A DNA stretch of 64,000 nucleotides, taken from contig NZ_CP007806.1 in the NCBI RefSeq assembly GCF_000219535.2, positions 2,452,501 to 2,516,500 on the forward strand, read 5' to 3'. The first letter of the stretch is position 1, and every line of letters starts with the position of its first letter. Shown piece by piece: positions 52,441 through 61,620 of the stretch. The DNA is from Brevibacillus laterosporus LMG 15441 (GTDB taxonomy: Bacteria; Bacillota; Bacilli; Brevibacillales; Brevibacillaceae). The notes under the pieces were generated by a model. The model searched no databases and was not told the DNA's origin. It saw nothing but the letters and a program-made list of their open reading frames with translations. The position numbers and the translations under genes were made by a program.

Positions 52441-52969
52441 TATTTTGCATATTCCTCCTAGTCTTATATTTTTTATTTATATGATTTCCTGTAAGGTGTG
52501 TTGTAGTGTTTAGGATTTACGTTGCAGGTTAAAACGTAGGATATATTTTATCTTAAAATAAATAACAAATACAAAAAAATAATTAATATGTCATAAAAAT
52601 TACAAATTTTCAGGAGGAGCGGGGTTAACTCGTGATTGCTTCAAAACATGTTAGTCTTTGATCGACAGTAACAGAAGCTTCATTATGATTTCTTAAATAG
52701 GGAGAACCTGTAATTTATATATCGGGAATTATTCCCAAGCTCCTTAACAAATCTAGGCAATAAGAGATTATTTCTTTGACAAAATAGAGAATGAAGCCTG
52801 AAGAGAATAGGGGTTTTATTGGTTGAAATTAAAATGTGAGCAAAGCGGGAGGGAAATGAAGGGGCTATGCGAGGCATCTACATTTAAGATAAATTTTATT
52901 TTTACCCTACTTTTTATTTAAATAGTTTTCTCTATTCTAGAAAAACAAGAGTAAGGAGGAAACTGAACA
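52441..52969. other. AT-rich spacer between regulator and VanY-type gene
   Basis: No gene is visible. Short dyads occur (for example TTTATATATCGGG) but none is convincing. Promoters for both divergent genes should lie near 52500-52600 and 52880-52950. Confidence 0.4.
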
Positions 52970-53815
52970 ATGAAGAGGATTTTATTTTTCGCGATACTTT
53001 TGCTACTGGTCTATACAACTATTAACGTATACCAAAGCAATCGAGCGCAAACAGAGATTTCTGAAAAAAATAACCTAGCAATAGAAATTTCTAAGGAACA
53101 GGTTCATCAAGGGAATCTATTATTAGTTAATAAGGAGATTCCAGTTCATAAAGAAGGCGTTACATCCGATGTGGTCAATCTTTCGAAACATAAGGAACTG
53201 ATAAGGGGATATAGATTATTTGACGAGCATATTTATTTATCGAAGAGTGTGGCTCAAATTTTTATGGAGCTGGTACGTGACGCTAAAAGGGATAACGTTG
53301 CGCATTTTATGATTAATAGTGGTTTTCGAAGCAGCGAAGAACAAAATGAGCTTTATCAAAAATTAGGCTCCGATTATGCTTTGCCTGATGGATATAGCGA
53401 ACACAATTTAGGCTTGGCTCTTGATATTGGATCTACGCAAATGAAGATGGATCAAGCATCTGAGGGAAAGTGGCTTAAAAGGAACGCTTATAAATATGGT
53501 TTTATTTTACGTTATCCAAAAGAAAAAGCAGAGATTACGGGCACGCAATATGAGCCTTGGCATTACCGCTTTGTTGGGTGGCCACACAGCGCTATTATTC
53601 AGGAGTATGATTTTGTATTAGAAGAGTATTTGGATTATTTGAAAGCAGAAAAATCGATTTCATTTCATGATCATGGCGAAACGTATAATATTTACTATTA
53701 TCCGGTTTCAAACGAACCAGATTTTACGATCAGCATACCAGAAAATCGGGACTATGAAATTTCAGGAAACAATATTGATGGGGTAATAGTGACCGTATAC
53801 CCTAGAAAATCGTGA
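52970..53815 (+). CDS. VanY-type D-alanyl-D-alanine carboxypeptidase (M15B)
   Basis: AAGGAGGAA precedes ATG 52970. The 281-residue protein has an N-terminal membrane anchor (RILFFAILLLLVYTTINVY), a short linker, and an M15B domain at about 70-205. Zinc and active-site motifs are SGFRSSEEQNELYQ, SEHNLGLALDIG (SxHxxGxAxD) and EPWHYRFVG (ExWH). VanY enzymes trim the last D-Ala of peptidoglycan precursors outside the membrane. The C-terminal ~75 residues (FHDHGETYNIYYYPVSNEPD to VIVTVYPRKS) form an additional beta-rich module, seen also in some Firmicute VanY homologues. No vanRS genes are adjacent, so a sporulation or wall-remodelling role is likelier than vancomycin resistance. Confidence 0.88.
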   Translation: MKRILFFAILLLLVYTTINVYQSNRAQTEISEKNNLAIEISKEQVHQGNLLLVNKEIPVHKEGVTSDVVNLSKHKELIRGYRLFDEHIYLSKSVAQIFMELVRDAKRDNVAHFMINSGFRSSEEQNELYQKLGSDYALPDGYSEHNLGLALDIGSTQMKMDQASEGKWLKRNAYKYGFILRYPKEKAEITGTQYEPWHYRFVGWPHSAIIQEYDFVLEEYLDYLKAEKSISFHDHGETYNIYYYPVSNEPDFTISIPENRDYEISGNNIDGVIVTVYPRKS

Positions 53816-54175
53816 TGACAAGAATGTACATATTTAGCTTTGGGCTATATTAAACACAGCAGTGAAAGAGCGATTGCTAAGTAGTAAGGCGAAAAAACAG
53901 AAGTGGAGTAGTGTGCTAGCGCAGCTGCTCCATTTTTATTGCTCACAAATACGGCAAATGTGGATTGATAATTCGTATTGGAAGCAATAAAAGAGGGTAA
54001 GATATGTAGGAATGTGATTTTATTACTTTCGTTGAAGGGGATATCTCGACAAATATCGCGTGTGGACACATGCATGATTTTCCCATGTTATTTGGAGATA
54101 TCTACTTGAGTGTTAACAAAAACAGCTAAACGTTGTACACGATATTGAATAACTATCAAATAAAGTAGTGATGAA
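53816..54175. other. Spacer before the L,D-transpeptidase gene
   Basis: There is no gene. GGCGAAAAAACAGAAGTGGAGTAG to GCTGCTCCATTTTTATTGC (about 53890-53940) contains GGAGTAG...GCTGCTCC, a hairpin with a T-rich 3' side that could end the VanY-type transcript. Confidence 0.4.
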
Positions 54176-54883
54176 ATGATGAAACGAAATTCACGATATC
54201 CTTCCTGTCGAGGCGTTGTAGCTACTTTTCTTAGTCTGATCATGGTTGCAGTAATCAATTGCCAGCCCGCTTATGCAGAACCATCGCTACCTATTGGAGT
54301 TAGTCAGGGGATTTTTTCTATTGAAATTAATCCTCAGCAACATCAACTAATTGTGCGGATACAGGATCAAAAAATTAAGACTTATACTGTTGCCGTGGGC
54401 AATCCATCTACCCCTACACCGGTTGGTGAATATAGAGTTATATACAAAGGGAAAAACTGGGGACCCTCTTTTGGTCCACGCTGGCTAGGATTAAACGTAC
54501 CATGGGGAATTTATGGTATTCACGGCACGAACAAGCCACATTCCATTGGACAGCATCTGAGCCATGGTTGTATCCGTATGCGTAATAGAGACATCCTTGA
54601 ATTGTTCGATATGATTCCCATCGGAACAAAAGTTACGATTCATGGGCATGTATTAGGGGATCCCAATCATAATCCGAGATATTTAGCTGAAGGGGATGTC
54701 GGTGGAGATGTGCAGCTGATTCAATCACGTTTGAAAAGCGCTGGATATTTCAATGGAGTATGTGACGGAAAGTTTCGCTCAAATACAACTGCGGCTCTCA
54801 AAAAATTTCAACGCGATCATCACTTGCCACAGGACGGTGTTGTTTCAAAAGGGGTTTACGAGGAATTTGGTTTGTTGGAGTAA
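54176..54883 (+). CDS. L,D-transpeptidase (YkuD) with peptidoglycan-binding domain
   Basis: A 235-residue exported protein with a signal peptide (VVATFLSLIMVAVINCQPAYA). Residues 45-160 hold the YkuD fold (SIEINPQQHQLIVRIQDQKI, VGNPSTPTPVGEYRVIYKGK, GIYGIHGTNKPHSIGQHLSH) with the catalytic HGCIRM Cys. Residues 165-235 are a PG_binding_1 domain (GGDVQLIQSRLKSAGYFNGV, ALKKFQRDHHLPQDGVVSKG). The enzyme cross-links or modifies peptidoglycan in the wall or spore cortex. Two ATGs (54176, 54179) lie in tandem and neither has a strong ribosome site. Confidence 0.9.
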   Translation: MMKRNSRYPSCRGVVATFLSLIMVAVINCQPAYAEPSLPIGVSQGIFSIEINPQQHQLIVRIQDQKIKTYTVAVGNPSTPTPVGEYRVIYKGKNWGPSFGPRWLGLNVPWGIYGIHGTNKPHSIGQHLSHGCIRMRNRDILELFDMIPIGTKVTIHGHVLGDPNHNPRYLAEGDVGGDVQLIQSRLKSAGYFNGVCDGKFRSNTTAALKKFQRDHHLPQDGVVSKGVYEEFGLLE

Positions 54884-55252
54884 GAAGCTGAAGCATCTGC
54901 TTTGAGAGGAACTGTACAGCAAAACAAAGGTGTGTTAGCTCGATAATGGGGAAGAAAAGCAGCGGCAATAGTTTAATGCTCAGAAGGCGAGTAGGGAAGC
55001 TGTTTCCTTATTGGAGTATACCAGCGTAGCTGTCATTAGGGGCAATGTAGATGGATATAAATGTACCAATTGCATTCTGTTCGTTGAACTATCTTGCCCG
55101 TTACTTGAATAATTCATTTCTGAATCTGACCATCGTCTGTTTGGAAAAATCCCCACAGAAAAAGCGCCGACTCACGATGTTATCATGAAACCGGCGCTTA
55201 TTCGATCGATTCCATATATACGTTCAAATGGAGTCTCTGTTAGGAAGCCCCG
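54884..55252. other. Gene-free spacer
   Basis: Only the terminator at 55162 is recognisable. No open frame has coding character. Confidence 0.4.
55162..55199 (-). terminator. Terminator of the truncated SLH gene
   Basis: AAGCGCCG pairs with CGGCGCTT. On the minus strand the tail is CTTTTTC, so it served the gene whose tail ends at 55253. Confidence 0.6.
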
Positions 55253-55347
55253 TTAATTGTTGATGATATGGAGCTGCTTTAACAATCGTTCCAAGAGCAC
55301 CGCCGCTTCCACCCGTGGTCTCGTATGCGCCAAGGGTGCAAATTGAT
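55253..55347 (-). pseudogene. C-terminal remnant of an S-layer homology (SLH) domain protein
   Basis: On the minus strand one frame reads RSTDQFAPLAHTRPRVEAAV, LLERLLKQLHIINN and stops. That is the end of a typical SLH domain (FAPLA-x-TRxEAAVLLERLLK). A stop codon cuts the frame just upstream, and GC-richer foreign DNA begins within about 80 bases, so the body of this surface protein was lost. SLH domains anchor proteins to secondary wall polymers. Confidence 0.65.
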
Positions 55348-55425
55348 CAGTGCTGCGCACCTGGACCTACTCAGCCCCATTGGGTACCGCGGGACTCCGG
55401 TTAGTTGCTATTCAGGAAGCGCGTG

Positions 55426-56243
55426 TCAATTGCGACGAGCCGTTCGCTCTATGCCATCAGCGATTACTTTGTACAGTTGGTGCGGCAAGTCGTGTCCCAT
55501 GCCGTCAACCAACATTAGCTCGGCGCCCGGGATGGCAGAAGCCGTGTCCTCGCCACACGCCGGGACGAATAGGGGATCGTCCATCCCATGAATGACAAGT
55601 GCTGGTACTTTTATGGTCGCCAGCCGCGAACGACGGTCACCGGAGACAGCGATCGCAGCAATTTGTCGTCCGACACTACCTGGATCGTAGGCTCGCTGGA
55701 CTTCTTCGAGAATGAGCGCTCGATAAGCGTCCTCTTCAAATGGGTTCGGCGCCGGTTTAGTCATCATCGCCATGACATCCGGGGAAGTTTGCGGAAGGGC
55801 GGGATTACCGGAACTGGACATAATGGAGGTGAGTGATAACACCCGTTCAGGGCACTCACTGGCTGCAATCTGGGCGATCATTCCGCCCATCGACCTGCCA
55901 ACAAAATGTGCCCGGTCAATTGAAAGGGCGTCGAGCAGTCCGATAGCGTCGTTGGACATGTCATCGAGAGTGTAAGGGATGTCCGGTCGCTGTCCCGACA
56001 TGAGAGCAGTCGCCAGTGCGTCAAAATCCAGCGCCTGATAATGGCTAAAGTGTGTCGAGCAACCTGCGTCGCGATTGTCAAAGCGGATCACGTGAAAGCC
56101 CCGCGCTGCTAATATCCGACAAAACGGAACCGTCCATCGATCATTTGGGTTCCAAGCCCGGCGATTAGGATAATAGCCTCGTCATTTTCGTTACCGAAAC
56201 TGTCATAGGCCAAATCAACGCCGTTGACTTTCAGAATGTTCAT
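55426..56243 (-). pseudogene. Alpha/beta-fold hydrolase gene with one frameshift, GC-rich
   Basis: GGAGGAG precedes ATG 56243 (or 56249). The first frame reads MNILKVNGVDLAYDSFGNEN, DEAIILIAGLGTQMI, then shifts near 56125-56135 to RWTVPFCRILAARGFHVIRF DNRDAGCS. The downstream 221 residues hold nucleophile motif GRSMGG, the HGMDDPLFVPACGED acid loop and GMGHDLPHQL with the catalytic His. Restored, it would be about 270 residues, the size of esterase/epoxide-hydrolase-type members. The base composition is clearly richer in G and C than the flanks, and the codon use is foreign. It forms a minus-strand set with the DUF1330 and DUF2239 genes. Confidence 0.7.
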
Positions 56244-56261
56244 GATCATGTTCTCCTCCAA

Positions 56262-56702
56262 TTAATTCGGTATCGGAAGTTCTGCCATAGGCAGAAGGCG
56301 TGAATCTTCGATCGCTGCAGTCCGATGTCCGATACCGGCTAGGTAGTCTTGATGACTTGAAAAAGCAAGAAACGACTGCGCGCTGTTCTGGCGGATCAGC
56401 ATGACAAGATCCCATCTTTCGTCTTCGGGTCCGATAAGAAACTCTCCGCCATCTCCAAGAAACATGACTTCACCTCCGCTTTCACGGAGAAATGGGAGGG
56501 TGTGCTCAATATAGCGGTTGAAAGCTTCGGCACCGCTGATTGGGACCTCCGGTGTTAGTTTAGGATTGGCTGTGTAATCGGCAACATCACGAAAACGCAG
56601 CAGGTTCAACATGACGATGCTGCCCTCAATGCCTCGCTGCATGAACCTCATGCCAGCGCGTTGCGATGGTTCGATGTAACGAATAGATCCAAACTCCGTC
56701 AT
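56262..56702 (-). CDS. DUF1330-family protein
   Basis: ATG 56702 has AAAGGAG upstream, which fits better than the ATG at 56768. The 146-residue protein contains the DUF1330 core: IVMLNLLRFRDVADY, SGAEAFNRYIEHTLPFLRES, GGEVMFLGDGGEFLIGPEDE, and WDLVMLIRQNSAQSFLAFSS. DUF1330 proteins have a ferredoxin-like (dimeric alpha-beta barrel) fold with no settled function. It lies between the hydrolase and DUF2239 genes with foreign composition, in one operon. Confidence 0.8.
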   Translation of the reverse strand: MTEFGSIRYIEPSQRAGMRFMQRGIEGSIVMLNLLRFRDVADYTANPKLTPEVPISGAEAFNRYIEHTLPFLRESGGEVMFLGDGGEFLIGPEDERWDLVMLIRQNSAQSFLAFSSHQDYLAGIGHRTAAIEDSRLLPMAELPIPN

Positions 56703-56764
56703 AGCGGCTCCTTTCGTAGTTCCTTTTTTCATTCCAGATTCTTTACGCCTCCACATGCTTTCAT

Positions 56765-57376
56765 TCATAAGTTCTCTTCAGGGAATGCATTAGCGGCTAA
56801 TCTTTTGATATAGTTTCTGATATCAGGTGCCCAGTCATCGATGAAGTGGTAAAAACGATCCAAATCACCAGCATACATTGCCCGCAGAGCTTCTTCGTAT
56901 TGATGGAAGTTCCCGGCCATAGCTGTCATAAAGTGATATGTTGCTTCTTGTGACTCTCGTATTTTGCTCTGTTTTCCACCAGCATGGCGAGCTTCATCAA
57001 CGAGTTTTCGTAATGTTATCGACGCCCCTCCAGGTTGACTCTTGAGCCATTCCCAATGCCGTGGCAATAACGTAACCTCACCGGATACAACCCCCAGCTT
57101 GGGTCGACCGACCCGCCGTGTAGGCTGGTGATTCACTTCCGTACCAGGCAAGTCACCAAACTGTTCTCCTAATCGTTTGAACACTTCATCTGTCTTCCCA
57201 CGAAAATCAACATCTATTTGCTTCCCCGTGGTATCGTCAAATATAAACAGCTGTGTGAGGTCTCTGTCATCCAGAGCATCCTTCACTGTAGAAACAACGT
57301 GCTGTAACGAACCACTGGCGACGACTCCCACACCCAAAAATGCCGTGCAGTAAAAGTGCGTTAGGTCATTTCTCAT
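56765..57376 (-). CDS. DUF2239-family protein
   Basis: A 203-residue protein with GGAGGAGG before ATG 57376. Features: FYCTAFLGVGVVASGSLQHV at the start, FIFDDTTGKQIDVDFRGKTD, a GRPKLGVVSGEVTLLPRHWE, WLKSQPGGASITLRKLVDEA segment, and a helical end. This is the DUF2239 pattern. The Arg-rich RRVGRPKLGV followed by a helical pair could bind DNA, which would make it a candidate autoregulator of the palindromes just upstream; that is inference. First gene of the GC-richer operon. Confidence 0.8.
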   Translation of the reverse strand: MRNDLTHFYCTAFLGVGVVASGSLQHVVSTVKDALDDRDLTQLFIFDDTTGKQIDVDFRGKTDEVFKRLGEQFGDLPGTEVNHQPTRRVGRPKLGVVSGEVTLLPRHWEWLKSQPGGASITLRKLVDEARHAGGKQSKIRESQEATYHFMTAMAGNFHQYEEALRAMYAGDLDRFYHFIDDWAPDIRNYIKRLAANAFPEENL

Positions 57377-57742
57377 GCTACACCTCCTCCTCTGAATGTT
57401 TCACTAATTTTACCCGGATAAAAACAAAAAGTCAATATTACCCGGGTAAAACGTATTTTTGTCGTTCGTTATGGAGGGAATAAATGTAAAAGACGCGGTC
57501 TAAGAGGAACCGCGCTGTTGAGGGCTAGTGTTTGCTTTATGATGTACATGCTGTGTTTTGTCGCAAAACTTCCCGTTACTTAAGTCCCCGTTAATAAATT
57601 AAAGTTCCGATTTTGCTTTTGTAAATAGAACTTCAAAGTATTTGAGACTCATATAGTCTAAAATATACAGCTTGGATATACTTATTCAAGTAATAAGTTC
57701 CGATACTCACAGTAATAGGAAATTTCAATTGGAGGGAATACA
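57377..57742. other. Spacer with twin operators at the island edge
   Basis: The two palindromes at 57408-57449 are the only clear features. To the right, base composition returns to AT-rich before the Tn3-type remnant begins. Confidence 0.5.
57408..57451. promoter_or_regulatory. Twin palindromic operators (TTTACCCGG-type) before DUF2239
   Basis: TTTTACCCGGATAAAA (57408-57423) and TTACCCGGGTAA (57438-57449, perfect) have centres 28 bases apart, 32-73 bases before the DUF2239 start. They look like a paired TetR- or MarR-type operator overlapping the promoter. No such regulator is adjacent. Confidence 0.6.
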
Positions 57743-58350
57743 GTGAAGCGAAATTGGGAACTGGACGAGCTGATTGAGCATTTTACTTTTCTTCCGAACG
57801 AAATGCAGCAAATAGGGGATAAGAGCGGCGAAACGAGGATCGGTTTCGCGGTCATGTTTAAGTTTTTCCAATAGGAGGCGCGATTTCCGTTCCACAAATT
57901 TGAAGTTCCTAAGGATGTCATTTCATACATCGCCAAGCAAATCGAAGCCGGCAGAACTGTATGCACAATACGATTGGAACGGTCGGATGATTAAATATCA
58001 TCGTGCTCAAATCCGAGAATTTTTTGGCTTTCGAGAAAATACCGTTCAAGATTCACAAGAGATGTCGGAATGGCTATGCCAGCATATCTTGCATCATAGC
58101 CAGGAGTGGGAGCATGTAAAGGATACGGTTTTACGGACGATTCCGAGAACTGCGCCGACACCCCGATCCGATTCGCTAAGCGCTGTTATGCGCTTTTTTC
58201 TGGCTCAGAAGTCAGGAAATCACTGATAACCTCGTGGACTTGCTGGTGCAGATCATTCACCGGATCAGCGTTCGCGCCGAACGGAAAGTAGAGAAAGAAA
58301 TACTGAATGATCTCAGGCGGGTAAGTAATAAATACGGTATTATTTGCGCG
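57743..58350 (+). pseudogene. Tn3-family transposase gene, fragmented
   Basis: GGAGGGAATACAGTG starts a frame MKRNWELDELIEHFTFLPNE, MQQIGDKSGETRIGFAVMFK FFQ that hits a TAG at 57871. It continues as EARFPFHKFEVPKDVISYIA, then shifts to PAELYAQYDWNGRMIKYHRA, QIREFFGFRE, EMSEWLCQHILHH. That is the DUF4158 N-terminus of Tn3-family transposases. After another shift comes LVDLLVQIIHRISVRAERKV (about 58230-58290), which belongs further along the same N-terminal half. The catalytic DDE part is missing. It is inactive. Confidence 0.8.
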
Positions 58351-58997
58351 GCGAGCGGCCAGACTACGCCTACCTGAAAAGCTTGTTCCAGCACTTGAGA
58401 ACGGAACTTGAAATCGAGGTTCCAAAGGCATCCAAGAAGCTGCCATACGTGCCAACAGAGGAAGAGCTCAAGCGTTATTACGAAGTAGTCTGGAAGTCGA
58501 AAAATTTCCAAGACATGATGATTGTCAAGACACTCATGTATACCGGTATCCGCGTTAGCGAACTAATCAATATTCGGTTGACGGATATTGATTTTCACTA
58601 CTGCCAAGTTCGCATCAATAACGGAAAGGGGGGCAAAGATCGCATCGTTCCGTTCCCTCAGTCATTTAAAGAACTGCTGGCCATGCACGCTGACGCGATG
58701 AAGAAAAAGCATGCGGTCTATTTATTTGAATCATCATGGAAGAAGAAGTACACGGACCGGGGAATACGAAAGATTTTGGCCAAATATTCTGAGGAATCCG
58801 GTCTGGTGCAAAATCTGTCGCCACACAAGCTACGACATTCCCTGCTAACCTGGCTCAAGAAGCAGGGAATCGATGATGCGCTTATACAACCGTATTCCGG
58901 ACATGAAAGCCGGAAGTCATTGGAAATCGATTCAAAACTTGCAATCACCGATGCCCAGCAGGAATATAACGAGGTTATCAATAAATTCCCCATTTAA
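58344..58997 (+). pseudogene. Tyrosine recombinase (TnpI/phage-integrase type), N-truncated, catalytic Tyr lost
   Basis: The frame of 217 residues lacks the usual N-terminal ~70. It keeps [38 protein letters not shown] (first Arg), [13 protein letters not shown] (Lys), [12 protein letters not shown] (HxxR) and [12 protein letters not shown] (His). The nucleophile position, expected as Tyr in LEIYSKLAI, is Asp (LEIDSKLAI; codon GAT, one step from TAT). It is fused directly onto the Tn3 transposase fragment, so together they are the ends of a collapsed Tn3-type transposon with its resolvase-like recombinase. Confidence 0.75.
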
Positions 58998-60542
58998 TTA
59001 CATTTACTTTGCCCTTGGTGACAGCTACGCTGGTATTACCCCTTATTAAAAAACGTACTGGCATCTATTTCGAAAAGGGGAGATATATCAGGAGATTGTC
59101 AATATCTACAGAGATAATAAGTAACGCTGGGAATTTCCACCGAAACAAAAAATACAGATGTATGTTGCGTACCCTTTACTAGAATACTAAAGGCTATTAT
59201 TTTAAGCCCTGAGCGAGAAAGCTACAGGGCTAATTCTTTTAACCATATAGTAAATTTAGACTGATGATCGCTGAATTAATACGTAAGGAATTTTAATTTT
59301 TTCCCTTGATTTGGTAATAGCAAGATCGAAAGCTTATATGGTCATTAGAGTCGGCTCAAAGCTTTTCCATCAAACCAACGTAGGAAAATGATATATGCTA
59401 TGGGGGATTGAGGATTGAGTGGGTTAATAGATATTCTTCTTTTAATTCTCTTTATTTTTATTGAGTCCGATAATATATATTATGTAAACAAATAAAACAA
59501 AAAGAAAATACAATGAGGCAGACAATAAGACATTAGGTATCTGTGTCTGTATATGATAATACGACGAGTTGTATTCGATTGGAGGTTTTCATTACATACC
59601 TTGGGATGTTTACGTATCATAAGCGATAATTATAAGCCAAGTTTGCTGATATAAAATGGACTGTTTCTGATTACGTACAAACCGTCTAGATCAAATTGGT
59701 TATAAAATTAACAACGATCGTGGAAGCTAAATCTGTTAGTAAACATCAAATGGACAAGTTTTTTTCCTGTCGTTTCGTTTTTCACATGCTGAAACTAGAT
59801 AAAAAGCACGTTGCCTCAACATACATAATTGAACAAACAGGAGAAACTAATGGGATAGTGTGGTAAAAGGAATCGAATTTATTATTCTAATTTCAGTTCA
59901 TGAAATGGCTGTTTTAAGAACTGAAATTAGGAATTTTTTAAGGATTACAGATTTCCATCGTTTCTTGCTTCCTAATGACTTAGATATGGATATCATATAT
60001 TGTATTTAGATTAGATATTTGAGTTACACTTTAATTTTTCAAATATGTCCTAAATGATCAGATTTTCTTTAATAACAAGGATTCAATCTTGCTTTTTTAC
60101 ATTCTTTCTGGAACCCAATCTTACTTATAAGATATCTTTTCACTCATCTGGATCGAATACCATTATCTTAGATCACGACTTCTTCCCCTTTTTATTATCC
60201 GGAAATACGTTTGTAGATATAACTTTTGGTGGTTTTATTTGTTTAAAAAAAGCTTACGCCATAGCTCTTCTCCATCCGTATTCAATATTAATTCTGATCG
60301 AATGGATCGTGAAATATACATGTGAACTAGTAAAAAACGTAGGTTACCCCCATTAGGCAATTTGTTAGAAAGCCGATTCCCTATTAAAAGGGAACCGACT
60401 TATCCATTACAGGGTAATACGGTGAGTATTTTACTAGAAAAAAGAGAGAGTCTTTGATATATTTCACAGCAAAGAAGAAATTGTTACTTACTATATACTG
60501 ATTTCAGATTTACATTGACTCTTACATTTCTAGATCATTTTT
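58998..60542. other. Gene-free stretch of about 1.5 kb with orphan hairpins
   Basis: I see no gene with coding character. A plus-strand frame at 60054-60356 (100 codons) lacks a ribosome site and looks like chance. Hairpins occur at 59888 and 60372 (GCCGATTCCC with GGGAACCGAC). An unseen small RNA is possible; decayed DNA is likelier. Confidence 0.45.
59888..59937 (+). terminator. Orphan terminator-like hairpin in the gene-free stretch
   Basis: CTAATTTCAGTTC (59888-59900) pairs perfectly over 13 bases with GAACTGAAATTAG (59919-59931), followed by GAATTTTTT. No gene ends before it. Confidence 0.5.
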
Positions 60543-61283
60543 TCAGCGCCGGAGTCTATCTCTACGAATCAAACGTTTATTTTCCTTAATTTTACGCAAC
60601 GAAGATTTGTCTGAGAGCCGAGTAAACAACATATGACCAGGCTTCGAATTTACTTCAATAATCCAAATTCGGCCACTTTTTTCAATTCCAAGATCGATTC
60701 CCATTTCACGAAACGAATGATGTTTGCTCATCGTTCGAGCAATGAGATAAGATAGATTTTTTATTTTTTTTCGTGTTCTTTTCACTTTTTCTCTATCTTT
60801 GAAGAGCTTCCATAGCACCTTATCGAGTGGTACCCCATACCCCCCTTTTTGATAATTAGTCACAAAAAGATTCGGGGCGGCAACACGAGCAACAATACCA
60901 GAAATGACCCAATCTCTTTTCGGTTTCTGCATGTAGATTCTTATATCAAAAATAGAGCCTTTGTAAGTTGCCAATTTAATTCCTCTCTGTACAAGATAAC
61001 ACTTGGAGGCCTTCTGATAATACTGAATCTCCTTGTACACTGAACTAGCACCAACATAACTAACATAACGACCGCGTCGAATCTCATAACCACATGTAAG
61101 CTTTTTAGCTCTAATTATCCCCGATCCTCCGCTACCGTGGTTGGGTTTAATATAGATAGTTGAATGCGATTTCAAAAGCTTTAAAGCCTTTTTATTCGTA
61201 AGCCAGTGTGTCTCAGGTAAATGGTGTCGCAGTACGGAATGCTGTAACATTTCCTTATGCTTTCTCATTTTTCCAATTCCCAC
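60543..61283 (-). CDS. YheC/YheD-type coat-associated ATP-grasp protein
   Basis: A 246-residue protein with the YheC/YheD ATP-grasp pattern. Motifs are HLPETHWLTNKKALKLLKSH, TIYIKPNHGSGGSGIIRAKK (ATP-binding), GIKLATYKGSIFDIRIYMQK, WVISGIVARVAA and GIDLGIEKSGRIWIIEVNSKPG (Mg and catalytic end). Bacillus YheC and YheD are endospore coat-associated; the reaction is unknown, presumably ligation with ATP. It stands alone between gene-free DNA and the MFS gene and is shorter than the YheC/YheD of B. subtilis (about 360-450 residues). Confidence 0.82.
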   Translation of the reverse strand: MGIGKMRKHKEMLQHSVLRHHLPETHWLTNKKALKLLKSHSTIYIKPNHGSGGSGIIRAKKLTCGYEIRRGRYVSYVGASSVYKEIQYYQKASKCYLVQRGIKLATYKGSIFDIRIYMQKPKRDWVISGIVARVAAPNLFVTNYQKGGYGVPLDKVLWKLFKDREKVKRTRKKIKNLSYLIARTMSKHHSFREMGIDLGIEKSGRIWIIEVNSKPGHMLFTRLSDKSSLRKIKENKRLIRRDRLRR

Positions 61284-61620
61284 AGGTATCCTCTTTTCAA
61301 TTTGACATGTTAAACATTTTATGAATCAGCATTTATTGAGACACGGCGTATATCTACATTTCCAAAATAACTTTTTACCGTGCATGGAAACAAAATAGAA
61401 AAAAAGTCTATTGCCTTTTCAAGCTCAATTCGCTATTGTCGACCACTAACAAACTTCGTATCGATTTGAACGCAAAAAAAGAGTCGCGATACCAAGCGAC
61501 TCTTTTTGTATGCCAGATATGTTTTTTCATAGTTCTTATTTTTAAGGTTCCTTTCTCGCTTTGCTAGGTGAATCTATTGCTACAGGGATTACTACTCCCC
61601 CTATCTTTTCATTCGTATCC
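61284..61620. other. Spacer between YheC/D-like and MFS genes
   Basis: Contains the MFS terminator (61476) and no gene. An open minus-strand frame after the MFS stop (DTNEKIGGVVIPVAIDSPSK) is out of frame with it and probably noise. Confidence 0.45.
61476..61507 (-). terminator. Terminator of the MFS gene
   Basis: AAAAAGAGTCGC and GCGACTCTTTTT form a perfect 12-base stem around GATACCAA. The minus-strand side ends in a T-run. Confidence 0.75.

Larger units (their letters stand above)
57743..58997 (+). mobile_element. Remnant of a Tn3-type transposon
   Basis: The broken transposase and the dead tyrosine recombinase lie in one orientation with a deletion joint near 58350. No terminal inverted repeats could be placed with confidence. 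It borders the GC-richer block at 55.4-57.4 kb and may have brought it in. Confidence 0.6.

Noticed and set aside
52970-53815. Vancomycin-resistance locus
   Set aside because: A VanY-type gene alone, without vanRS, vanHAX or vanZ, does not support resistance.
60054-60356. 100-codon plus-strand frame in the gene-free stretch
   Set aside because: No ribosome site, AT-driven composition, no motif and no partner. It reads as chance.
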